Shown: in pieces, positions 1 through 5,760 of the stretch
Numbering within the stretch: the first letter of the stretch is position 1
Layout: the number at the start of each line of letters is the position of its first letter
Source: Defluviitaleaceae bacterium
GTDB lineage: Bacteria; Bacillota; Clostridia; Lachnospirales; WQUN01
Reading direction: 5' to 3'
Length of the DNA stretch: 5,818 nucleotides
Assembly (NCBI GenBank): GCA_009782245.1
Contig: WRKK01000188.1
Span: 1 to 5,818, forward strand
Made by a program: the position numbers and the translations under genes
Notes under the pieces: generated by a model
What the model was told of the DNA's origin: nothing
The model's database searches: none
What the model saw: the letters and a program-made list of their open reading frames with translations, nothing else

Positions 1-51
1 CGCCCCTACAATACGCCTCCCCGCCTGCCTGTCGGCAGACAGGTAGAGGCG
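1..51. repeat. 51-bp GC-rich hairpin repeat, left copy
   Basis: This 51-bp segment recurs in the same orientation at 5768-5818 with three mismatches (positions 14, 17 and 47 of the repeat). In the right copy the ends are inverted repeats of each other (CGCCCCTAC and GTAGGGGCG); the left copy has one change in the right end. Inside lies a hairpin with stem CCTGTC (28-33) and GACAGG (38-43) around a GGCA loop, and an alternative overlapping stem CTGCC (25-29)/GGCAG (34-38). It is much richer in GC than the genes beside it. It looks like a REP- or MITE-like interspersed element; no transposase is present. The window begins at its first base, so its true left limit is not known. Confidence 0.8.
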
Positions 52-70
52 ACCGTCCTCGGTCGCCCGT
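43..70. repeat. Left copy of a 28-bp inverted repeat containing a perfect hairpin
   Basis: Positions 43-70 are the reverse complement of 5749-5776 with one mismatch in 28. Within it GGCGACCG (48-55) pairs with CGGTCGCC (60-67) around a TCCT loop, giving a stable stem-loop. It lies downstream of the minus-strand ABC operon, so it could slow or end transcription or protect the mRNA 3' end, but no U-rich tract follows it and it is not a canonical intrinsic terminator. Its left part overlaps the end of the 51-bp repeat. Confidence 0.75.
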
Positions 71-104
71 CCGTCTAATCCCCAATGGTTCAATAAAAGT
101 GTAC

Positions 105-130
105 GCAGGTGGGCGGATATTGCGGGGTAG
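105..130 (-). repeat. Possible decayed fragment of the 51-bp repeat, inverted
   Basis: Read on the minus strand this stretch (CTACCCCGCAATATCCG, then a GC-rich part ending in CCTGC) resembles the left half of the 51-bp repeat, sharing CAATAT, a following CG, and the terminal CCTGC in order, but with several mismatches and a length difference. It ends five bases before the stop codon of the permease. The match is by eye and weak; it could be chance similarity between GC-rich sequences. Confidence 0.3.
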
Positions 131-135
131 TCTAC

Positions 136-1149
136 TCAAAAAAACACAACCCAATAATTAAGCGAAAAAAACCGCATTACCGTCAGCCCTTGCGGCAAAA
201 AGGCAAACGGCACTATTCCGCCAGATGCGAAGTACATTGACAGTGCAACCGAAAAAATAAAAATTCCGCGGTTGCTGGCTTGTTGGCATATTTTGCCAGC
301 CAAAAGCCCAAAAAGACTGATTATTAGTGCCGAGCCAAAAGTTGCCGCAAGCCCCAAAATTGGGATTATTGGTGCGGAGACAAGCAACATAGCGGCAAAA
401 ATCCCAGCAAATTTTATTGTGATAATGTTGATTTTTGGCGTTTGTGCCAACTTAAACCGTGCCAACATTGCAGTAGAATACCAGGGCAAAATTTTAATTA
501 TAACCAAAAGTCCCAAAAATTGCCAAAAAACCGCAAAACGCCGCAAAAAATAATCGGCTACGTTACCCGCAACTAGTGGTAATTGCTGGGTTTGGAAGAT
601 GTCTTGATGGTTAAGTAGTTCCATTGCAAAGGCAATGTTTACGGGCAATATTAACTCGCTTTGCGGTATACCTTGCATTTGTGCGTATTCTAATGTGGCA
701 AAAACGCCAGCTTGCGATACCGATAAATACGCAATGCCGCCCGTAGCCACTAGTTGCGCCAAATTTGCTTGCAATGGATAACTGTTATTAACAAAAATTG
801 TAAACGGGCTATTTATGCCAACAAATACATCTTGGGTAAAATTTGGCGGAATTTCAATAAATGCGGGGATAATCCCGTTTTGCAACTGCTCCATCGCCTC
901 GGACATCTCCATAAATTGCAGGTCGATAATGTATTCGTCAAAAAAGTTGAACACAAAAAGAATCTCGGCGGTTTCGTCGTGGTTGACAACGCCGATAGTA
1001 AACGGCTCAAATAGGCTACCACGCTGGGTTAGTTCCGCAACGGCGACGTTCAGCAAAAAAAACATAGCCAAACTAACTAGCCAAAAAACCAATATTCCCG
1101 CAAAGGTGCTAAAATAGCGTTTAATTTCAAGTGTTAGCATTGTAAGCAT
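136..1149 (-). CDS. ABC-2 type exporter permease, probably missing its last membrane helix
   Basis: Membrane-embedded subunit of an ABC exporter, 337 aa, pairing with the ATPase encoded just upstream. The fold matches the ABC2_membrane_3 class: one N-terminal helix (about residues 14-37), a large soluble, probably extracytoplasmic domain (about 39-200), then helices at about 200-222, 242-265, 266-290 and 293-314. The segment SGGIVPFAFLP (about 309-319) followed by FFSLNYW is the kind of loop that normally precedes a sixth, final helix. Here the protein ends three residues later at a TGA, so the last helix is absent. The minus-strand frame stays open beyond that TGA to the window edge, through repeat DNA. 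Start chosen at 1149 because an AGAGGAG site lies 10 nt upstream; an in-frame ATG at 1140 is the alternative. The gene overlaps the ATPase by 23 nt, implying translational coupling. Substrate unknown. It may be a 3'-truncated, non-functional copy. Confidence 0.8.
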   Translation of the reverse strand: MLTMLTLEIKRYFSTFAGILVFWLVSLAMFFLLNVAVAELTQRGSLFEPFTIGVVNHDETAEILFVFNFFDEYIIDLQFMEMSEAMEQLQNGIIPAFIEIPPNFTQDVFVGINSPFTIFVNNSYPLQANLAQLVATGGIAYLSVSQAGVFATLEYAQMQGIPQSELILPVNIAFAMELLNHQDIFQTQQLPLVAGNVADYFLRRFAVFWQFLGLLVIIKILPWYSTAMLARFKLAQTPKINIITIKFAGIFAAMLLVSAPIIPILGLAATFGSALIISLFGLLAGKICQQASNRGIFIFSVALSMYFASGGIVPFAFLPQGLTVMRFFSLNYWVVFF

Positions 1150-1780
1150 AGTTTAGCATCTCCTCTGTTGGCTTGCCAGAATAGGCAAAAAGTCCCTCGT
1201 TTATTATATGTACGCAATCGCACCAAAACAGTTCGTCTGGCTGATGTGATGTAAATATTATAATTTTGCCAGCCGATTTTAATTGCTGGATAAGTGCGGC
1301 TAATTCTTGCTTAAAGGCAATATCTAGTGCGGCGGTGGGTTCGTCCATTATTAATATTTTGGGATCTGCCAGGCAAGCTAAGGCAATCGCCACCCGCTTT
1401 TTCATGCCGCCCGATAGTAATTTGGTTTTTTTCCGCAAAAAATCGGGTTCCCAGGGCAAAATATTTTTAGGGGAATCCCAAGCAACGCCGTGAGCCGCCG
1501 CCCAAAACCGCAAATTATCTTTTACCGATAAGTTCTCAAACAAAGCGGTTTCCTGCGGAACATAGCCAACTTGCTTAAGATTGCCAGCAAGTTCGGCATT
1601 ATCCAGCAAAACTTGCCCACTATCGGCGGCAACAAGCCCAGTTATAATGCCCAGCAACGTGGATTTGCCCGATGCGTTTTTGCCAGCTATGCCGATTACT
1701 TCGCCATATTTTGCCTGTAAGGTTACGCCTTTTAACACGGGGCGGCTAAATTTTTTGGTAATATTTTCTACTGACAGCAT
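1127..1780 (-). CDS. ABC transporter ATP-binding protein (ABC-2 exporter type)
   Basis: Cytoplasmic ATPase that powers an exporter; 217 aa, a bare nucleotide-binding domain with no C-terminal extension, resembling the CcmA-like (COG1131) class. All the expected motifs are visible: Walker A GKNASGKST (33-41), Q-loop VPQE (Q76), signature LSGGM (122-126), Walker B ILIMDEP (142-148), D-loop AALD (150-153) and H-loop histidine H179 in TSHQ. Nothing catalytic is missing, so the ATPase should be active. AAGAGGTG (1786-1793) is a ribosome binding site five nt before the ATG, and a promoter lies at 1824-1853. It is the first gene of a two-gene operon with the permease, which starts inside its 3' end. 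The substrate cannot be inferred; small ABC-2 pairs of this kind export peptides, lipids, drugs or ions. Confidence 0.93.
   Translation of the reverse strand: MLSVENITKKFSRPVLKGVTLQAKYGEVIGIAGKNASGKSTLLGIITGLVAADSGQVLLDNAELAGNLKQVGYVPQETALFENLSVKDNLRFWAAAHGVAWDSPKNILPWEPDFLRKKTKLLSGGMKKRVAIALACLADPKILIMDEPTAALDIAFKQELAALIQQLKSAGKIIIFTSHQPDELFWCDCVHIINEGLFAYSGKPTEEMLNYAYNANT
1160..1166 (-). promoter_or_regulatory. Ribosome binding site of the permease gene
   Basis: Minus-strand AGAGGAG lies 10 nt before the ATG at 1149 and inside the 3' end of the ATPase gene. An out-of-frame ATG directly follows the GAGGAG, but the spacing favours the in-frame start at 1149, supporting the 337-aa reading. 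Confidence 0.7.
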
Positions 1781-1785
1781 AAATT

Positions 1786-1793
1786 CACCTCTT
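1786..1793 (-). promoter_or_regulatory. Ribosome binding site of the ABC ATPase gene
   Basis: Minus-strand AAGAGGTG, five nt before the ATG at 1780. It fits the start of the ATPase, whose first residues (MLSVENITKKF) are the usual beginning of the domain. Confidence 0.75.
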
Positions 1794-1797
1794 ATTA

Positions 1798-1820
1798 GTG
1801 CGTTTAATGTGCGTTACGCA
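1798..1820. promoter_or_regulatory. Operator-like direct repeat and palindrome at the ABC operon start site
   Basis: GTGCGTT occurs at 1798-1804 and again at 1809-1815, 11 bp apart, close to one helical turn. The second copy is part of a perfect odd palindrome TGCGTTACGCA (1810-1820). The predicted transcription start of the minus-strand operon (about 1817) falls within it. This placement suits a repressor site or a small hairpin at the 5' end of the mRNA. No regulator gene is in the window; functional assignment is inference. Confidence 0.35.
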
Positions 1821-1823
1821 ATA

Positions 1824-1853
1824 ATTATACCACATTTTCAGATTAATTCTAAA
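1824..1853 (-). promoter_or_regulatory. Sigma-A-type promoter of the ABC operon
   Basis: On the minus strand a perfect TATAAT (1824-1829) is preceded by TGG, giving an extended -10. A weak -35 candidate TTTAGA (1848-1853, 4 of 6) lies 18 bp upstream. Predicted start about 1817, leaving a leader of about 36 nt before the ATPase ATG. Confidence 0.65.
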
Positions 1854-1895
1854 TTTCTAAATTTTTTTGTAATGTATTGCGATATGTGTTATAAT
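1849..1895 (+). promoter_or_regulatory. Sigma-A-type promoter of the sensor-cyclase operon with upstream AT tract
   Basis: TTGTAA (1867-1872, 4 of 6 to consensus) and TATAAT (1890-1895) are separated by 17 bp, and a TG at 1887-1888 makes an extended -10. Directly upstream CTAAATTT occurs twice in tandem (1849-1856 and 1857-1864) followed by a run of T, resembling an UP element. Predicted start is about 1902, giving a leader of about 54 nt. The minus-strand -35 candidate lies within this AT tract, so the two divergent promoters are back to back and may compete or be co-regulated. Confidence 0.7.
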
Positions 1896-1940
1896 GTTAA
1901 TAAATGGATAAAAATAATTGTAATTTATTTTGGGAAACTA

Positions 1941-1948
1941 GAGGGGGG
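1941..1948 (+). promoter_or_regulatory. Ribosome binding site that fixes the start of the sensor gene
   Basis: GAGGGGGG ends 7 nt before the ATG at 1956. The reading frame is open upstream as far as about 1581, antisense to the ABC ATPase, but only this ATG has a good ribosome binding site, lies downstream of the promoter, and gives a sensible N-terminus (MSFLRKISIRSK followed by a membrane helix). Confidence 0.85.
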
Positions 1949-1955
1949 CAAAAAA

Positions 1956-4550
1956 ATGTCGTTTTTGAGGAAAATTAGTATACGCAGCAAGTTGATTTTT
2001 TCTTTTAGTTGCGTTGTAATCCTTTTAATAGTGTTTATGCTGATAGGGTTAAACGAACTTGACAACCTTATGCACTTATACAATACCTATATAAACAGTC
2101 AGATAGATGCCTTTAGTTACCTTTATTCGGGCGGCGTAGCTGCTTATGTTTCCAGAATATCCTCTTTGTTTGCTATTATGGCTATTATTTTGATTTCTTC
2201 TGCTGTTGTGTTTTCTTATTGGATGATTCGCCTTATTTATCGCCCTATCTCCAAGTTAAAAATGGCTATGGCGGAAGTTACCAAAGGCAACTTAACGCAC
2301 CCTATCCGCATAGATACCTTTGACGAACTGGGCGACCTTTCGCAAGATATTGCCAATATGGTAAACACAATATCCGAAACCAACAAAGTGGTTACAGTAG
2401 CCGATTTTATGGACGTGCTAATCTGCGTTACCGATTTGGATAACAAGTTTGTTTACGTTAATAAAGCCTACGCCGAGGCTTATAGTATCGATAAAGATAA
2501 TTACGAGGGCAAAATATGCTACGAACTTACAGGCTACAACGAACCTTGCCCTTTTTGCCCAATATCCAATATGAAAACCGATGAACCTTATACATTCCAA
2601 GATATGATGCTTTATTACGACCCCCGCATTGGCAAATGGTTTAACAGCCGTTCGGTTATAATAAAATGGCCAGACGGCAGATGGGTAAATTTTTACTACC
2701 TGCAAGATGCCACTCGTTATAAATATTACATGGATCAGCACCACGCACACGAAGAGGATTTGCAACGTTCGTTGAGTAAATTACAATCGCTTTCGGTTGC
2801 AAAATCGGTGTTTATTAGCAATACTTCGCAAGATATTCATTCCTCTATAAATAATATTTTGGGCTATTCGCAGTTAATGCTAGAGGGCAATCATTCTAGC
2901 ACCGATAAAACCACATTGCAAAACATTGTGCATAATACGGAGCATCTTATGCGGGTTGTGGATAACGTTTTGAATATATCGCAATTAGAATCTGGGCGCA
3001 TTAATATAGAAAATGTTCCGTTTGATATTAACGATATTGTCAAAAATTGCCAAATGTCGGCAATGCCCCGTGCAATCGCCAAAAATATTATGCTACACTT
3101 TTACGCAGAACCGTATATCGGCAAAAAACTAGTGGGCGACCCCGCCAAACTTAGTGCAATTTTTATCAACCTGCTAAGCAACGGCATAAAATTTACCGAT
3201 TACGGCGTTGTAAAATGCTCGTGGGTAATAAAAAACCAAACGCCCGAAAACAGCACAATATTATTTGAATTTAGCGATAGCGGCGTTGGCATGACAAAAG
3301 AGCAAATTGAACATATACTTAACCCAATATCGGCAATATCGATGGACGATTGCCAGCAAACCCGCCTAGGGCTTATTGTTACCAAAATGCTAATAGAAAA
3401 AATGGGCGGGCAGCTAACCATAATAAGCGAAAAAAACGTCGGCAGTAAGTTTTCGTTTGAACTAACTTTTAGAACCTACGAAGAAACCGAGCCGCGCCCC
3501 GAAACAACCCAAAAATTTGTCAAAAAACCGCGGTTTAACAAGCAAGAAGTGCTAGTAATAGAAGATAACGAACTGCACAGAGCATTAATTTGTGAACAAC
3601 TGGATAATTTAGGCTTGCTACCCTTTGTTGCCGAAAATGGCATGAAAGCAATAGAAATACTGCAAAAACGCATAAAACAAGAAGTAAAACCATTCGATTT
3701 GATTTTTATCGACGTACATATGCCCGTAATGAGCGGCATAGAAACTACAACCGCAATAAACAGCCTAAACACCGAAACGCCCATTATCGCAATGACATCA
3801 ACAGGAATAACCAAAAATTACATGGACGGCGTTAATAACCACATAATTAAGCCGTTTGCAGATTTAGATTTGTGGCGATTGTTACTGCAATACCTTACAC
3901 CAGTAGATAATTACAGCTTTGCAATAGAAGATATTCCGTATACAGAAACAGAAGAAGTAACAAAAAATGAACCAACAACAGCACCAACAACAGCCGAAAA
4001 ACTCGATGAATACAGCAATTTTGACAACAGCAACGGCGATGAATTTTTGCGGAAAATACAAGTACATTTTGTTAAAAGTAACCAAGATTTATACGCCAAC
4101 ATTGAAAACGCAATAAAAGAGGGCGACCTAATATCGGCGCACCGAATGGTACACAACCTAAAAAGTAACTCTGGGCATATAAACAAAAAAACGCTGCAAA
4201 TAGTGGCGACAAACCTAGAATACGAGCTAAAAAACGGAACGTATTCGCCAATATTAATGAAAACGCTAAAAGAAGAGTTAGAAACAACTTTGGAAGAACT
4301 AGCACCGTTAATAGCGGTAAAAGACAAAACCGAAAAAGCCAATACGCTTAGCAAAGAAGAAGTGCAAAAAATGCTAGAAATAGTGGACGCTTTACTAAGC
4401 ACAGGCAACGCCGCTTGTTTAGACTATATTGGCGACCTAGAGGCTCTGCCTAATACGGAAGAATTAGTGGCTCATATAGAAAATTTTGATTTTACAAATG
4501 CTTTGGTTTCTTTGTCCATAGTAAAAGAGGAGTGGGACAGCGTAATATGA
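1956..4550 (+). CDS. Membrane hybrid sensor kinase (HAMP-PAS-HisKA-HATPase-REC-HPt) with degenerate kinase core
   Basis: An 864-aa inner-membrane signalling protein. Order: TM1 (about 12-33), a short outside loop of about 35 residues, TM2 (about 68-92), HAMP (about 90-142, RPISKL and DELG), PAS (about 148-255), short helical linker, HisKA-like (about 282-345), HATPase-like (about 388-500), REC (about 530-648), Thr/Pro/Glu-rich linker (650-684), HPt (about 685-785) and a helical acidic tail (794-864). The PAS domain carries C188, C198 and C201 in a Cys-x9-Cys-x2-Cys-Pro pattern, suggestive of metal or redox sensing. The H-box reads SQDIHSS where the family has SHEIRTP, so the phospho-accepting His is Q292; a His sits three residues on (H295). 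The N-box N409 and G1 box D441-x-G-x-G are kept, but the G2 box is QTRLGL (468-473) and the FxPF box is not recognisable. REC keeps E536/D537, D586, T614 and K632; HPt keeps H733 in HNLKS. It likely relays phosphate to the cyclase encoded next, but autophosphorylation is doubtful. Confidence 0.9.
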   Translation: MSFLRKISIRSKLIFSFSCVVILLIVFMLIGLNELDNLMHLYNTYINSQIDAFSYLYSGGVAAYVSRISSLFAIMAIILISSAVVFSYWMIRLIYRPISKLKMAMAEVTKGNLTHPIRIDTFDELGDLSQDIANMVNTISETNKVVTVADFMDVLICVTDLDNKFVYVNKAYAEAYSIDKDNYEGKICYELTGYNEPCPFCPISNMKTDEPYTFQDMMLYYDPRIGKWFNSRSVIIKWPDGRWVNFYYLQDATRYKYYMDQHHAHEEDLQRSLSKLQSLSVAKSVFISNTSQDIHSSINNILGYSQLMLEGNHSSTDKTTLQNIVHNTEHLMRVVDNVLNISQLESGRINIENVPFDINDIVKNCQMSAMPRAIAKNIMLHFYAEPYIGKKLVGDPAKLSAIFINLLSNGIKFTDYGVVKCSWVIKNQTPENSTILFEFSDSGVGMTKEQIEHILNPISAISMDDCQQTRLGLIVTKMLIEKMGGQLTIISEKNVGSKFSFELTFRTYEETEPRPETTQKFVKKPRFNKQEVLVIEDNELHRALICEQLDNLGLLPFVAENGMKAIEILQKRIKQEVKPFDLIFIDVHMPVMSGIETTTAINSLNTETPIIAMTSTGITKNYMDGVNNHIIKPFADLDLWRLLLQYLTPVDNYSFAIEDIPYTETEEVTKNEPTTAPTTAEKLDEYSNFDNSNGDEFLRKIQVHFVKSNQDLYANIENAIKEGDLISAHRMVHNLKSNSGHINKKTLQIVATNLEYELKNGTYSPILMKTLKEELETTLEELAPLIAVKDKTEKANTLSKEEVQKMLEIVDALLSTGNAACLDYIGDLEALPNTEELVAHIENFDFTNALVSLSIVKEEWDSVI
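4527..4532 (+). promoter_or_regulatory. Ribosome binding site of the diguanylate cyclase gene
   Basis: GAGGAG lies within the last codons of the sensor gene, 14 nt before the ATG at 4547. That spacing is longer than ideal. With the ATGA overlap it points to translation by ribosomes finishing the sensor gene. A GTG at 4532 is in frame but overlaps this motif and so is unlikely to be the start. Confidence 0.55.
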
Positions 4551-5473
4551 TTAAAGACGAGAAAAATAGCCTACTAATAGTTGACGATGACTCGGGTAAC
4601 ATCAAATTGTTAGTTGAACTGTTTAGGGAAGAATATTTGTTGTATGTGGCAAAAACAGGTAAATCTGCAATAGAGATGGCAAAAGGTATAATGCCCGATT
4701 TGATACTTTTAGATATAATTTTAGACGGTAGCGGTGAAACGGGCTTTAATGGTTTCGAAGTTATTACCGCACTACGTGAAATTGAGGCTACAAGAGATAT
4801 TCCCATAGTTTTAATGTCTGGGCTGGATAAACCAGAAGACGAAAGACGTGGGCTAGAGCAAGATGTGGTAGATTATATTACCAAACCTTTTGAAAACTCG
4901 ATAGTTAAGTTGCGGATAAATAATCAAATTAAAATGATTAACTATATTCGCCAAATAGAGCACATGGGGCTTACCGATGCACTTACTGGGCTTAATAACC
5001 GCCGCAGCTTTAACAAAAAAATAGACGAAGAATGGGCGCGCGCCTGCCGTGAAGAAACTGTTATGAGCGTAATTATTTTAGATGTTGACCACTTCAAAAA
5101 ATACAACGATACGTACGGCCACCAGCGCGGCGATGTTGTTTTGCAAGTTGTCGCAAACGCTCTTACTTCCACTTTGCAACGTGCCACCGATTTTGTTGCC
5201 CGTTGGGGCGGCGAAGAGTTTATTATTTTAATGCCCAATACCAACAAAATTAACGCCATGCAGATTGCCGACCGCATTAGAGACAAAATAGAACAAACAA
5301 AAATCCCGCTGCCAGACGGCACAATAACACGCATTACTATCAGCGCTGGCGTGGATTCCATTACGCCAACCAAAGAAACACCAGAAATATTGCTAGGCGA
5401 ACTAATTTCCAATGCCGACCGCGCCTTGTACACCGCAAAAGAACAGGGTAGGAATAGGGTTATTGCTTTTTAG
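4547..5473 (+). CDS. REC-GGDEF response regulator, diguanylate cyclase (PleD/WspR-like)
   Basis: A 308-aa cytoplasmic protein predicted to make cyclic di-GMP from two GTP when its receiver domain is phosphorylated. REC (about 6-128) has D13/D14, phospho-acceptor D56 in LLDII, S91 and K113, all intact; after D56 there are a few extra residues (LDGSGETGFNG) where most receivers have a short MPxxxG loop. GGDEF domain (about 140-308) has TDALTGLNNRR (143-153), the metal-binding D179 in LDVDHFKKYND, and the active-site motif GGEEF (221-225). An inhibitory I-site RATD (212-215) lies exactly five residues before GGEEF, so product feedback inhibition is expected. The start at 4547 overlaps the sensor stop as ATGA, implying translational coupling and matched amounts. 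The natural phosphodonor is the HPt domain of the upstream protein. No terminator is seen after the TAG. Confidence 0.94.
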   Translation: MIKDEKNSLLIVDDDSGNIKLLVELFREEYLLYVAKTGKSAIEMAKGIMPDLILLDIILDGSGETGFNGFEVITALREIEATRDIPIVLMSGLDKPEDERRGLEQDVVDYITKPFENSIVKLRINNQIKMINYIRQIEHMGLTDALTGLNNRRSFNKKIDEEWARACREETVMSVIILDVDHFKKYNDTYGHQRGDVVLQVVANALTSTLQRATDFVARWGGEEFIILMPNTNKINAMQIADRIRDKIEQTKIPLPDGTITRITISAGVDSITPTKETPEILLGELISNADRALYTAKEQGRNRVIAF

Positions 5474-5526
5474 GTAATGATTACTGGGTTTATGCTTACC
5501 ATTTAGCTTATATCGGAATGGGACAA
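5474..5526. other. Unassigned spacer after the cyclase gene
   Basis: The 53 nt between the TAG stop and the tandem repeats hold no gene and no convincing terminator. GTAATGATTAC (5474-5484) is a short odd palindrome, and GGTAA/TTACC could form only a 5-bp stem with a long loop and no U tract. Confidence 0.5.
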
Positions 5527-5760
5527 ACGGGCGACCAATTATAGGGGAACGGGCGACCGATTATAGGCAAACGGGCGACCGATTATAGGCAAACGGGCGA
5601 CCGATTATAGGAAAACGGGCGACCGATTATAGGCAAACGGGCGACCGATTATATGGAAAACGGGCGACCAATTATAGGGAAACGGGCGACCGACTATAGG
5701 GAAAACGGGCGACCGATTATAGGCAAACGGGCGACCGATTGCAGGAAAACGGGCGACCGA
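5527..5760. repeat. Tandem array of ten 22-23-nt repeats plus a partial eleventh
   Basis: Units begin at 5527, 5549, 5571, 5593, 5615, 5637, 5660, 5682, 5705 and 5727; the eleventh begins at 5749 and keeps only its first 12 bases. Eight units are 22 nt and two (5637, 5682) are 23 nt. The conserved core is ACGGGCGACCGATTATAGG followed by a variable three- or four-base A-rich tail (CAA, AAA or GGGA types). Units 1 and 7 have CCAATTATA, unit 8 CGACTATA and unit 10 CGATTGCA. There are no spacers, so it is not a CRISPR. Stop codons (TAG on plus, TAA on minus) occur in nearly every unit and the period is not a multiple of three, so it is non-coding. The last unit merges into the terminal hairpin, whose 5' arm is the same sequence as the start of each unit. 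Confidence 0.93.

Noticed and set aside
136..138. TGA read as tryptophan (recoded genetic code), because the permease frame stays open past its TGA and two other genes also end in TGA
   Set aside because: All tryptophans in the clear domain motifs are TGG, the other TGA stops sit at natural protein ends with stops close behind, and the sequence past this TGA runs into repeat DNA without a membrane helix.
1581..1955. N-terminal extension of the sensor protein from the upstream open frame
   Set aside because: The frame is antisense to the ABC ATPase, crosses the promoter region, and lacks a ribosome binding site; the ATG at 1956 has one and is followed by a normal membrane anchor.
1896..1955. 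Cyclic di-GMP riboswitch in the sensor leader
   Set aside because: The leader of about 54 nt is AT-rich and too short, and I see none of the paired elements of known cyclic di-GMP riboswitches.
3911..4408. Long minus-strand frames inside the sensor and cyclase genes
   Set aside because: They are antisense to well-supported domains, have low-complexity Ser/Phe/Cys-rich translations and no ribosome binding sites.
4532..4546. GTG start for the cyclase five codons upstream
   Set aside because: The GTG overlaps the GAGGAG motif that would have to serve as its ribosome binding site; the ATG at 4547 with the ATGA overlap is the better start.
5473..5505. Intrinsic terminator after the cyclase gene
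   Set aside because: Only a 5-bp GGTAA/TTACC stem with a 17-nt loop is possible and no T run follows.
5527..5748. Array of minus-strand promoters, since eight of ten units contain TATAAT on the minus strand
   Set aside because: No -35-like hexamer occurs 16-18 bp upstream in the units (the position reads CTATAA), so the TATAAT match probably reflects repeat content only.
5527..5760. CRISPR array
   Set aside because: Units follow each other with no unique spacers and a period of only 22-23 nt; this is a simple tandem repeat.
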